The notes under the pieces: generated by a model
The model's database searches: none
What the model saw: the letters and a program-made list of their open reading frames with translations, nothing else
What the model was told of the DNA's origin: nothing
Part shown: piece after piece, positions 1 through 5,954 of the stretch
Position numbering within the stretch: position 1 is the first letter of the stretch
How the letters are laid out: each line of letters begins with the position of its first letter
Translations under genes and position numbers: made by a program
Assembly: GCA_003539375.1 (NCBI GenBank)
Contig: DPPH01000162.1
Span: 9,537-16,466, forward strand
Direction: 5' to 3'
Length of the DNA stretch: 6,930 nucleotides
DNA from: Clostridiales bacterium
GTDB taxonomy: Bacteria; Bacillota; Clostridia; Tissierellales; Dethiosulfatibacteraceae

Positions 1-26
1 ATATATAAGGAAAATGGAGTAGATAA

Positions 27-2375
27 ATGAATAAAAATTATGAGATAGAAATAAAAACCCTTCCCATGATACCTTTAAGAGGCATGCATATATTTCCTGG
101 AATGGTAATTCATTTTGATGTTGGTAGAGAAAAGTCAATAAATGCTTTAGAAGAGTCAATGGTTAATGATTCAATAATATTTTTAACCACTCAAAAAGAT
201 GCGAGTACAGAAATACCAACTGAAGAAGATTACTTTGAATATGGAGTAGTGTGCAAAATAAAGCAAATGCTTAAAATGCCTGGAGATAATATTAGGGTAC
301 TGGTAGAAGGATTGAATAGAGGTAAAATCAATAATATCATATCTGATGAAGATTATATAGAAGTAGAAATAGAAAGTTATATAGAAAAAGATATGGATGA
401 AGCAAGTGAAAAAATGGAAGCTATAATGAGGATGGTAAAAGAATCCTTTGAAAGCTATACTACAATAAATACTAAAATACCCGATGATGCTATAATATCT
501 GTAAATGAAGTTGAAGAACCACATAGACTTTCAGATGTTATTGTATCTTACATATTTTTAAAATCCAGTGATAAACAAACATTACTGGAAACTTTAGATC
601 CCTATGAAAGATTAGAAAAACTTCAAGTGCTCTTAAAACAGGAAATTGAAGTTATTAAACTTGAAGAGACTATAAATAAAAGGGTAAAAAAACAGATTAA
701 CGAACTTCAAAAAGAGTACTATCTAAAAGAACAAATGAAAGCTATTCAAAAAGAACTTGGAGAAGATGAGGATCTAGGCGACGAAGTAGAAGAATATTTA
801 AAACAGATAAAAAAAGCAAAAATGCCTAAAGAAGCCAAGGAAAAAGCGGAAAAAGAAGCCAAAAGATTATTGAAAATTAATCAAGCTTCTCCTGAAGCAG
901 GAGTTATAAGAACCTACTTAGACTGGTTGATAGGTCTTCCTTGGAATAAAGCCACAAAGGATAATAAAGATATAAAGAAGGCTAGAAAAGTACTAGAAGA
1001 TGACCACTATGGATTGGAAGATGTTAAGGAAAGAATTTTAGAATTTCTAGCAGTAAGACAATTAAATCAAAACATGAAAAGTCCTATAATTTGTTTAGTT
1101 GGGCCTCCGGGAGTAGGAAAAACATCTATTGCAAAGTCTATAGCTAGAGCATTAAATAGGAAATTTATTAGATTTTCCTTAGGTGGAGTAAGAGACGAAG
1201 CAGAAATAAGAGGACATAGGAGAACTTATATAGGAGCAATACCAGGCAGAATAATATCTAATATTTCTAAAGTTAAATACAATAATCCTGTATTTTTGTT
1301 TGACGAAGTAGATAAAATTGCTAATGATTTTAGAGGTGATCCTGCATCTGCATTACTTGAAGTACTAGATCCAGAGCAAAACAGCACCTTTACAGATCAC
1401 TATTTAGAAACAAGTTTTGACCTATCAAAGGTCATGTTTATTACTACAGCTAACACAACAAGTACTATTCCAAGGCCGCTGCTGGATAGGATGGAAGTTA
1501 TAGAGATATCTGGTTATACTGCTGAAGAAAAGTTTAATATAGGTAAAAAATACCTTATACCAAAACAGTATAAAGAACATGGACTTACAGAAAAGGACAT
1601 AATAATTTCAGATAATGCTCTAAAAGAAGTTATCGAGAAATATACTAGAGAATCTGGTGTAAGAGAGTTAGAGCGAAATATAGGCAACATAATAAGAAAA
1701 GCTGCAGTAAAAATAGTAGAGAAAAACAAAGGTAAGGTAGTAGTTAATGTAAATAGTCTGGAAAAATATCTAGGCATACCTAAATATGAATATGAAAGAG
1801 CTTATGAAAAAGATCAAATTGGTATAGCTACGGGCCTTGCTTGGACAAGAGTAGGTGGAGAAACTCTCTTTATTGAAGTTAATCTAATGAATGGTGAAGG
1901 TAAATTAGAATTAACAGGACAACTTGGAGATGTAATGAAGGAATCTGCTAAAGCAAGCTTAAGTTATGTGAGAGCTCATTTAGATAAGTATAATATTGAT
2001 GAAAAGTTTTACAAGAAAAAAGATATACACGTGCATGTTCCAGAGGGAGCAATACCTAAGGACGGACCATCAGCAGGAATAACTATGGCAACAGCTCTCC
2101 TTTCAGCCCTAACCAATAGACCTGTTAATAAACAGGTAGCAATGACGGGAGAAATAACTCTAAGAGGAAGAGTACTTCCTATAGGTGGAGTAAAAGAAAA
2201 AGTTTTAGCCGCAAATAGAGCTGGCATCAAAAAAGTACTTTTACCAAAAAGAAATGAAAAGGATATGAATAAAATTCCTAAAAAAGTAAAAAAAGATTTA
2301 GAAATAGTTTTAGTTGATAATATGGACGAAGTAATTAAACATGCTCTACTGGGAGAAAAGAAAAATGAAGATTAA
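27..2375 (+). CDS. lon: ATP-dependent protease Lon (LonA type)
   Basis: Cytoplasmic AAA+ serine protease that degrades misfolded and some regulatory proteins, working as a homo-hexamer. The 782 residues match the usual length of about 775-785. Domains in order: N-terminal substrate-binding LAN domain (about residues 10-205, opening with the typical [11 protein letters not shown] stretch), a charged helical coiled-coil region (about 210-310), the AAA+ module with Walker A GPPGVGKT at 359-366 and Walker B FLFDEVDK around D426/E427, then the protease domain with catalytic Ser682 in PKDGPSAG and Lys723 in PIGGVKEK. All key residues are present, so it should be active. The ATG at 27 follows GGAG at 16-19 with a 7-base gap. 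The short upstream leader suggests it is not first in its operon; in related Clostridia lon often follows clpX or lonB, but that lies outside the window. The 3' end overlaps engB. Confidence 0.98.
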   Translation: MNKNYEIEIKTLPMIPLRGMHIFPGMVIHFDVGREKSINALEESMVNDSIIFLTTQKDASTEIPTEEDYFEYGVVCKIKQMLKMPGDNIRVLVEGLNRGKINNIISDEDYIEVEIESYIEKDMDEASEKMEAIMRMVKESFESYTTINTKIPDDAIISVNEVEEPHRLSDVIVSYIFLKSSDKQTLLETLDPYERLEKLQVLLKQEIEVIKLEETINKRVKKQINELQKEYYLKEQMKAIQKELGEDEDLGDEVEEYLKQIKKAKMPKEAKEKAEKEAKRLLKINQASPEAGVIRTYLDWLIGLPWNKATKDNKDIKKARKVLEDDHYGLEDVKERILEFLAVRQLNQNMKSPIICLVGPPGVGKTSIAKSIARALNRKFIRFSLGGVRDEAEIRGHRRTYIGAIPGRIISNISKVKYNNPVFLFDEVDKIANDFRGDPASALLEVLDPEQNSTFTDHYLETSFDLSKVMFITTANTTSTIPRPLLDRMEVIEISGYTAEEKFNIGKKYLIPKQYKEHGLTEKDIIISDNALKEVIEKYTRESGVRELERNIGNIIRKAAVKIVEKNKGKVVVNVNSLEKYLGIPKYEYERAYEKDQIGIATGLAWTRVGGETLFIEVNLMNGEGKLELTGQLGDVMKESAKASLSYVRAHLDKYNIDEKFYKKKDIHVHVPEGAIPKDGPSAGITMATALLSALTNRPVNKQVAMTGEITLRGRVLPIGGVKEKVLAANRAGIKKVLLPKRNEKDMNKIPKKVKKDLEIVLVDNMDEVIKHALLGEKKNED
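2351..2356 (+). promoter_or_regulatory. engB ribosome binding site inside lon
   Basis: GGGAGA lies within the last codons of lon and ends 8 bases before the ATG at 2365. An in-frame ATG also exists at 2341 but has no such site before it and would add eight residues not expected in the family. This site therefore decides the start. Confidence 0.7.
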
Positions 2376-2949
2376 GACTTCAGATCTTATTATAACAGCG
2401 GGGAGACCAGATCAGTATCCAAATACTGAATGTAAGGAAGTTGCTTTTGCTGGGAAGTCAAATGTAGGTAAATCTTCAATGATCAATGCCCTGTTAAATA
2501 GAAAAAATTTGGCTCGTACTAGTGGCTCTCCTGGAAAGACCCGGACTGTTAACTTCTATTCTGTAAACAACGAAGAGTTAGTAATAGTAGATCTTCCAGG
2601 ATATGGGTTCGCAAGAGTTTCAAAAAAAGAAAAAGCTAAATGGCAGAAAATGATAGAAACATACCTCCATAGAAGAGATCAATTAAGGGAAGTAATCCTT
2701 TTAGTTGATATAAGGCATGAACCTGGAGACAACGATGTTACTATGTATAATTGGATTAAAGAATTTGGATTTAGTGGTTTAGTAATAGCAACTAAAGCTG
2801 ATAAGATATCCAAGGGTAAAATCCCAAAACATGTAAAAATAATAAAAAATAAATTAGGAATAGAAGAAGAAGGTTTAATTTTGCCTTTTTCTGCTGAAAG
2901 TAAAATGAATAGAGATCTTATACTAAATATGTTGGAACATATGGAGTAG
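2365..2949 (+). CDS. engB: Ribosome-assembly GTPase EngB (YihA/YsxC)
   Basis: Small TRAFAC-class GTPase needed for late assembly of the 50S ribosomal subunit; essential in Bacillus subtilis, where it is called YsxC. The 194 residues match the family's usual length. Visible nucleotide-binding motifs are G1 GKSNVGKS at 30-37, the switch I stretch SGSPGKTRT around 53-61, G3 DLPG at 76-79 followed by the family-typical YGFA, G4 TKAD at 143-146 and a G5-like SAES at 176-179. The start at 2365 is chosen from the ribosome binding site at 2351-2356. The gene begins 11 bases before the lon stop, so translation of the two is probably coupled. The lon-engB pairing is common across Firmicutes. All catalytic motifs are intact and nothing suggests loss of function. 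Confidence 0.97.
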   Translation: MKIKTSDLIITAGRPDQYPNTECKEVAFAGKSNVGKSSMINALLNRKNLARTSGSPGKTRTVNFYSVNNEELVIVDLPGYGFARVSKKEKAKWQKMIETYLHRRDQLREVILLVDIRHEPGDNDVTMYNWIKEFGFSGLVIATKADKISKGKIPKHVKIIKNKLGIEEEGLILPFSAESKMNRDLILNMLEHME

Positions 2950-2975
2950 GTGGTTTTATAAAGTTTATAAAAGAA

Positions 2976-3209
2976 ATGAGATCATTTTCTAGAAAAGAAA
3001 TTGAAGATAAATTAGTTGAATTGGGAGGTATAGTTAAAGAAGATACTATTGTTTCCCAAGGATGGAAAGTTACTATACTAGAAGAAAAAAAAGTAAAATT
3101 CGGTAAAATATCATTAAAATCAATACTTTTAGAAATAAATATTTCCAAAGACATAGAGAAAGATTTCATGCATAAATTTAGAATCAAATTTTCCCGAGGG
3201 GGAGGATAA
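2976..3209 (+). CDS. Small conserved-looking protein with C-terminal Gly-Gly-Gly, function unknown
   Basis: A 77-residue soluble, charged protein with no signal peptide, membrane segment or cysteine. The pattern suggests an alpha/beta fold: a helix (about 5-16, RKEIEDKLVELG), several short beta strands (about 24-52), a second helix (about 54-64, KDIEKDFMHKFR) and a tail ending RGGG. It lies 26 bases after engB, on the same strand and just before a hairpin terminator, so it is likely the last gene of the lon-engB unit. The glycine tail recalls the end of ubiquitin-like sulfur carriers of the MoaD/ThiS type, and the length and layout loosely recall the small domain found at the end of MoaD-related archaeal-type proteins. 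Both are weak resemblances from memory, not identifications. The ATG at 2976 has no ribosome binding site; the frame stays open upstream to 2913, but with no ATG, GTG or TTG. The true start may be an ATA at 2958, which sits 4 bases after GGTGG. Confidence 0.7.
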   Translation: MRSFSRKEIEDKLVELGGIVKEDTIVSQGWKVTILEEKKVKFGKISLKSILLEINISKDIEKDFMHKFRIKFSRGGG

Positions 3210-3237
3210 AAAAATAGAGCCTTAGGCTCTATTTTTT
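3209..3237. terminator. Bidirectional Rho-independent terminator between convergent genes
   Basis: A perfect inverted repeat: TAGAGCC (3215-3221), loop TTA (3222-3224), GGCTCTA (3225-3231). It is flanked by six A on the left and six T on the right, which extend the stem to 13 pairs and supply a U-tract in both directions. It directly follows the stop of the 77-residue gene, and the opposing mrp stop codon (TAG, read on the minus strand from 3231 to 3229) lies inside the stem. It can therefore end transcription from both sides. Confidence 0.95.
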
Positions 3238-4059
3238 GTAATTTACAACTGTATCTACAACTTTAGAAAATTCATCAGTTATATCCTTATTTAGGCCTAA
3301 GACTCCTTTTTTCGAAATACTTGTAATATCCTTATTCATAGGAAGTTTACATAGAATAGGAATATTGTTTTCTTCCATAAAGTTGTTATCATCATATTCG
3401 AACATTTCAATTCTTTCTCCACACTTAGGGCAGGTAATGTAACTCATGTTTTCCACTACACCTAAAACTGGAACTTTCATTTTGTCGGCCATGTGTACAG
3501 CTTTAGACACAATCATTGAAACCATGTCTTGAGGTACTGTTACCATAACAATTCCAGTAATTGGCATTGACTGCATGGCTGTTATAGCTACATCAGCAGT
3601 TCCTGGTGGCATATCTACAATTAAATAATCTAATTCACCCCAAACTACATCGGTCCAAAATTGTTTTACAAGATTTCCTATAATAGGACCTCTCCATAAA
3701 ACAGGTGAATCTTCTGTATCTACTAAAAAGTTTGTAGACATAACCTTCAGTCCTCCAGGAGCTATAAGAGGTGTCATACCTTTTTCTGAAGTTGTAGTTA
3801 TTCTCTTATCCTGGAGCTTTACTAATCTTGGAATACTAGGCCCAGTAATATCAGCATCCATCAGGCCAACTTCGTAACCATTTCTTAATAATTCATATGC
3901 AAGCATTGTTGCAACAGTAGATTTTCCTACTCCGCCTTTACCGCTCATTACTCCAATAATATTTTTAACTTTATTCAATGGGTTAATTGTTATTTCGCAA
4001 GTGTTTTGTTTTTCTGTGCTGCAGGTCCCTTGGGAAGGGCAGCTATTACATTCTGACAT
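3229..4059 (-). CDS. mrp: Mrp/Nbp35-type Fe-S cluster carrier ATPase
   Basis: Cytoplasmic P-loop ATPase of the Mrp/NBP35/ApbC group, which bind a [4Fe-4S] cluster at a dimer interface and pass it to apo-proteins. The 276 residues carry the deviant Walker A GKGGVGKS at 40-47, the MDADITGPSIP motif around 67-77, the switch II motif DMPPGTAD with D149, and the C-terminal CPKC pair (C210, C213) that ligates the bridging cluster. The N-terminus has four more cysteines (C4, C7, C13, C21) in the arrangement CxxCPSxGTC, resembling the Nbp35-like N-terminal cluster site and common in anaerobes. The gene stands alone on the minus strand with its own promoter and terminator. The ATG at 4059 is chosen over a GTG six bases upstream (4065) because AAGGAGGT ends only 1 base before that GTG but 7 bases before the ATG. 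Confidence 0.96.
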   Translation of the reverse strand: MSECNSCPSQGTCSTEKQNTCEITINPLNKVKNIIGVMSGKGGVGKSTVATMLAYELLRNGYEVGLMDADITGPSIPRLVKLQDKRITTTSEKGMTPLIAPGGLKVMSTNFLVDTEDSPVLWRGPIIGNLVKQFWTDVVWGELDYLIVDMPPGTADVAITAMQSMPITGIVMVTVPQDMVSMIVSKAVHMADKMKVPVLGVVENMSYITCPKCGERIEMFEYDDNNFMEENNIPILCKLPMNKDITSISKKGVLGLNKDITDEFSKVVDTVVNYKK

Positions 4060-4066
4060 ACTCACT

Positions 4067-4074
4067 ACCTCCTT
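4067..4074 (-). promoter_or_regulatory. mrp ribosome binding site
   Basis: On the minus strand this reads AAGGAGGT, a full anti-Shine-Dalgarno match, 7 bases ahead of the ATG at 4059. It rules out the nearer GTG at 4065 as the main start. Confidence 0.85.
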
Positions 4075-4080
4075 AGTTTA

Positions 4081-4092
4081 TGGCATTTGCCA
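4081..4092. repeat. Inverted repeat at the mrp transcription start, possible operator
   Basis: TGGCA-TT-TGCCA, a perfect palindrome with 5-base arms and a 2-base centre. From the -10 box at 4099-4104 the mrp transcript should begin near 4092, so the repeat covers about +1 to +12. A repressor bound here would block mrp. I do not recognise it as the site of a named regulator, and a repeat this short could arise by chance. Confidence 0.35.
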
Positions 4093-4098
4093 AGAAAA

Positions 4099-4127
4099 AT
4101 AATATCATTAACTGGTATTAATGTCAA
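4099..4127 (-). promoter_or_regulatory. Sigma-A promoter of mrp
   Basis: On the minus strand a perfect -35 box TTGACA (4127-4122) is followed, after exactly 17 bases, by a -10 box TATTAT (4104-4099), five of six to consensus. The predicted start near 4092 gives a leader of about 33 bases containing the AAGGAGGT site. The 17-base spacer carries part of an inverted repeat, CATTAA-N6-TTAATG (4106-4123), which also reaches into the -35 box. Confidence 0.85.
4106..4123. repeat. Inverted repeat in the mrp promoter spacer, possible operator
   Basis: CATTAA (4106-4111) and TTAATG (4118-4123) are perfect reverse complements separated by CTGGTA. The repeat lies between the -35 and -10 boxes of mrp and overlaps the -35 by two bases, a placement suited to repression. 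The arms are A/T-rich in an A/T-rich region, so chance is a real alternative. Confidence 0.3.
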
Positions 4128-4149
4128 ATAATAAAAAATATATGAAAAA

Positions 4150-4164
4150 AAGATTCATAATCTT
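4150..4164. repeat. Short inverted repeat upstream of the NusG-domain gene
   Basis: AAGATT-CAT-AATCTT, perfect 6-base arms with a 3-base centre, flanked by A runs on both sides. It could be an operator for the rightward operon. On the minus strand it is followed by a T run and so looks like a weak terminator, but no gene is seen that would need one there. Confidence 0.3.
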
Positions 4165-4174
4165 GTAAAAAAAA

Positions 4175-4186
4175 ACCATAAATGGT
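4175..4186. repeat. Short palindrome upstream of the NusG-domain gene
   Basis: ACCAT-AA-ATGGT, perfect 5-base arms with a 2-base centre. It ends 9 bases before the ribosome binding site of the rightward operon, so bound protein there could affect the start of that transcript. It has the same 5-2-5 layout as the repeat at 4081-4092 but a different sequence. Confidence 0.25.
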
Positions 4187-4195
4187 AAACTAAAC

Positions 4196-4203
4196 AAGGT
4201 GAT
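4196..4203 (+). promoter_or_regulatory. Ribosome binding site of the NusG-domain gene
   Basis: AAGGTGAT, followed by 4 bases and the GTG at 4208. The earlier in-frame GTG at 4199 lies inside this site and so cannot be its start. Confidence 0.65.
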
Positions 4204-4207
4204 AAGA

Positions 4208-4579
4208 GTGACAAAATACGATAAAATATTAATAATTCTGGTTGTCTTAGTAAGTTTATTTGGCATGTATTTAGTAAGAGAAAGAGCTTCTAATTATAAT
4301 AAAAAATATGTTGAGATAATAGTAGATGGCACAGAACATTCAAAATATATATTAGATAATACAATAGAAAAAGAAATTGAAGTTGTTACAGATAATGGAT
4401 ATAATATTATACATATAAAAAATGGACAGGTATTAGTTGAAGAGAGCGACTGCAACAATCAACTTTGTGTAAGAAAAGGTGTAATTGAAGAACCGGGGGA
4501 AATTATCGTATGCCTTCCACATAAAGTAGTAGTACAAATTACAGGTTCTTCAGAAGATTTAGACTCAATAAGTTATTAG
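4208..4579 (+). CDS. Membrane-anchored NusG domain II protein (DUF1312-type)
   Basis: A 123-residue protein with one N-terminal membrane helix (about residues 6-23) and a short positive stretch after it, followed by a small beta-rich domain outside the cytoplasm if the anchor is type II. The domain shows the hallmark pattern of the NusG_II family: SDCNNQLCVRKG (81-91), a PGE turn, then VCLPHKVVVQI. Three cysteines (C82, C87, C102) are typical and may form a disulfide or bind a ligand; the family's function is not established. It is unrelated in role to the transcription factor NusG apart from the domain name. It leads a six-gene rightward run and sits 10 bases before a Gx transporter gene, a pairing seen repeatedly in Clostridia and often near FMN-binding or ApbE genes, neither of which is present here. 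GTG start at 4208 chosen from the ribosome binding site. Confidence 0.9.
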   Translation: MTKYDKILIILVVLVSLFGMYLVRERASNYNKKYVEIIVDGTEHSKYILDNTIEKEIEVVTDNGYNIIHIKNGQVLVEESDCNNQLCVRKGVIEEPGEIIVCLPHKVVVQITGSSEDLDSISY

Positions 4580-4589
4580 CGGTGATTAA

Positions 4590-5108
4590 ATGAATAAAAC
4601 TAGAAACTTTACATTTTTAGCTTTACTAACAGCTTTTGCTGTTCTTTTGAGCTTATTTGAAAACATTATACCACTTCCTATAGCTGCTCCCGGAGCAAAA
4701 CTAGGATTGCCAAATATGATTATCTTATCTTCTTTAGTTGTATTTGGATTCAAAAAAAGTTTAACTATAAATATAGTTAGAACTTTTTTAGTATTAATTA
4801 TCATTGGAAATCCTATAAGTTTTATATACAGTTTTTTTGGAGCAGTATTTAGTATTATAGCTATGTACATTGTGCATAGGTATTTTTCTAATTATTTTAG
4901 TTTGATTGGAGTAAGTATTTTTGGGGCTTTAGCTCACAATACAGCTCAAGTAGCAACAGCCAGCGTAATACTAGAAAACCTAAACATACTATCCTATCTA
5001 CCTGTTATGTATTTAATTAGTTTATTTACAGGCTTCTTTGTTGGATACTCATCGAATTTTATTGTAAAACAATTAAACAAAGTACTATATAAGACAGAAT
5101 GGAGATAA
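4590..5108 (+). CDS. Gx transporter family membrane protein (Hpre_diP_synt_I family)
   Basis: A 172-residue very hydrophobic protein with about five to six membrane helices (roughly 8-25, 43-55, 58-74, 76-95, 103-128 and 135-155). The conserved PGAKLGLPN motif at 34-42 marks the family often annotated as heptaprenyl diphosphate synthase component I, though it resembles the substrate-binding S component of ECF vitamin transporters and is now called the Gx transporter family. The substrate is unknown. No prenyl synthase partner gene is adjacent, so the old enzymatic name has no support here. An ECF transporter would need energising subunits encoded elsewhere. The ATG at 4590 follows GGTGAT by 3 bases, a weak and close ribosome binding site; translation may be coupled to the upstream gene, whose stop is 10 bases away. 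Confidence 0.88.
   Translation: MNKTRNFTFLALLTAFAVLLSLFENIIPLPIAAPGAKLGLPNMIILSSLVVFGFKKSLTINIVRTFLVLIIIGNPISFIYSFFGAVFSIIAMYIVHRYFSNYFSLIGVSIFGALAHNTAQVATASVILENLNILSYLPVMYLISLFTGFFVGYSSNFIVKQLNKVLYKTEWR
5101..5106 (+). promoter_or_regulatory. Ribosome binding site of the DUF4321 gene
   Basis: GGAGAT, overlapping the stop codon of the Gx gene by one base and ending 4 bases before the ATG at 5111. The in-frame ATG at 5099 overlaps the site itself and is therefore unlikely to be used. Confidence 0.7.
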
Positions 5109-5110
5109 CT

Positions 5111-5359
5111 ATGAAGAAAAGTAGAAATTATTTAATGATATTCTTCCTTATTGTAGCGGGATCAATTATGGGAAACATTATAGGCGGTTTTTTTGCAGAT
5201 GTTTTTCCAGTATTAAATCTTTCTGAAAGCATTTATTTTGGTCCAGCAACTTTAGATTTAAATTTTTTGTCCTTAACTTTTGGCTTTACTTTTTCTTTAA
5301 GTCTTGCAGGAGTTTTAGGAATAATAGTTGTTTTAGTTATATTTAAAATATTTTATTAG
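5111..5359 (+). CDS. Small membrane protein, DUF4321-like
   Basis: An 82-residue protein with two membrane helices (about 7-30 and 58-80) joined by a loop containing a short PVLNLSESIYFGPATLDLNFL region. The first helix carries glycines in a GSIMGNIIGG pattern, suited to helix packing. Size, topology and position just ahead of maf match the DUF4321 family of Clostridia, which has no assigned function; the family name is from memory of such neighbourhoods and should be treated as likely rather than proven. The start at 5111, 2 bases after the preceding stop, is set by the ribosome binding site at 5101-5106. The maf ATG follows its own stop by 8 bases. The link to maf, radC and mreB suggests a role connected to envelope growth, but this is inference from position only. 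Confidence 0.8.
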   Translation: MKKSRNYLMIFFLIVAGSIMGNIIGGFFADVFPVLNLSESIYFGPATLDLNFLSLTFGFTFSLSLAGVLGIIVVLVIFKIFY

Positions 5360-5362
5360 GAG
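5358..5362 (+). promoter_or_regulatory. maf ribosome binding site
   Basis: AGGAG, overlapping the preceding TAG stop and ending 5 bases before the ATG at 5368. A GTG at 5362 is in frame but overlaps the site, so the ATG is preferred; it also gives the family-typical N-terminus MRIVLASKSPRR. Confidence 0.8.
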
Positions 5363-5367
5363 TGTTT

Positions 5368-5946
5368 ATGAGAATAGTTTTAGCATCAAAATCTCCTAGA
5401 AGAATTGAGATTTTGAGTAAGTTTGCAGAATTTGAAAGTATACCTTCCTTAGTGGAAGAAAAATACAGCAAAAGATTAAAACCAAGAGAAATAGCTATGT
5501 ATCTTTCATTGATTAAAGCTCTAGATGTAGAAGAAAGAATTAAAGAAAAGAATGCCCTTATAATATCAGCTGATACCATAGTTGTACTTGATGAAATATT
5601 AGAAAAACCTAAGAGTAGAGAAGAGGCCTTTTGTTTTTTACAAAAATTAAAAGGCAGAGTTCACAAGGTTATAACTGGATATACTATTTTGAATCAAAAA
5701 AATTTAAAAAAAATAACGGATTTTGAGGAAACAAAAGTACAATTTGGAAATTACGATAATTCTTTTATTGATAAATACTTAGATAAAAATGAATACATTG
5801 ATAAAGCAGGAGCTTATGCGATACAAGGTTATGGCAAGTTATTAGTAAAAAAAATAACAGGAGACTACATGAATATAGTTGGGTTCCCTATATATTCTAT
5901 ATCTCAGCATTTAAAAAACGACTTTAATATAGATCTTATGGACTAG
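5368..5946 (+). CDS. maf: Maf family nucleoside triphosphate pyrophosphatase, probable dTTP/UTP type
   Basis: Cytoplasmic enzyme that hydrolyses nucleoside triphosphates to the monophosphate and pyrophosphate, thought to clear modified or non-canonical nucleotides and linked to division arrest when overproduced in Bacillus subtilis. The 192 residues are of normal length. Visible motifs: SKSPRR at 7-12 (phosphate binding), VEE ending at E31, K50 in the SLIKA stretch, SADTIV with the catalytic Asp69, LEKP at 78-81, VITG at 101-104, AGAYAIQG at 147-154 and GDYMNIVGFP at 165-174. The Gln153 in the AIQG motif favours the YhdE-like dTTP/UTP subfamily over the YceF (m7GTP) type. The residue before ADT is Ser instead of the commoner Gly, a mild deviation. 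The gene is followed 8 bases later by radC, as in many Firmicutes. Confidence 0.96.
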   Translation: MRIVLASKSPRRIEILSKFAEFESIPSLVEEKYSKRLKPREIAMYLSLIKALDVEERIKEKNALIISADTIVVLDEILEKPKSREEAFCFLQKLKGRVHKVITGYTILNQKNLKKITDFEETKVQFGNYDNSFIDKYLDKNEYIDKAGAYAIQGYGKLLVKKITGDYMNIVGFPIYSISQHLKNDFNIDLMD

Positions 5947-5950
5947 GAGG
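5945..5950 (+). promoter_or_regulatory. radC ribosome binding site
   Basis: AGGAGG overlaps the maf stop codon and ends 4 bases before the radC ATG. The overlap indicates that maf and radC are translated from one message. Confidence 0.8.
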
Positions 5951-5954
5951 ACGG

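Noticed and set aside
1..30. Possible 3' end of an upstream gene, either stopping at TAG 20-22 or at TGA 28-30 overlapping the lon ATG
   Set aside because: Only six to nine codons would be inside the window, and two frames are equally possible, so no gene can be named.
183..524. Open frame of 113 codons on the minus strand inside lon
   Set aside because: Its product is an unnatural mix rich in Phe, Tyr and Ile, as expected from the complement of an A-rich gene, and lon is certain on the other strand.
889..903. Inverted repeat CTCCTG-AAG-CAGGAG in lon
   Set aside because: It encodes the conserved SPEAG stretch, has no T run after it and is short; coding constraint explains it.
1514..2230. 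Two minus-strand open frames (1514-1777 and 2009-2230) inside the AAA+ and protease parts of lon
   Set aside because: Both lie wholly within conserved lon coding sequence and resemble no protein I know.
14..2949. Repeated ATGGAGTAG at 14-22, 241-249 and 2941-2949
   Set aside because: A nine-base match in purine-rich DNA; two copies are at ribosome-binding or stop positions and one is in coding sequence, with no shared flanks.
2918..3187. Minus-strand open frame of 89 codons opposite the engB end and the 77-residue gene
   Set aside because: Ser/Phe/Ile-rich composition typical of an antisense shadow and no ribosome binding site seen. The plus-strand frame has a balanced, charged, helix-forming composition.
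4163..4191. TTGTAA-N17-TAAACT with a TG extension as promoter of the rightward genes
   Set aside because: The predicted start would fall inside the ribosome binding site, so it is not listed as a feature; kept only as part of the missing-promoter finding.
4586..4870. Minus-strand open frame of 94 codons opposite the Gx gene
   Set aside because: The plus strand carries a recognisable family motif and ribosome binding site; this frame is a shadow.
5343..5579. Minus-strand open frame of 78 codons opposite the start of maf
   Set aside because: Overlaps the conserved N-terminal motifs of Maf in antisense; no independent support.
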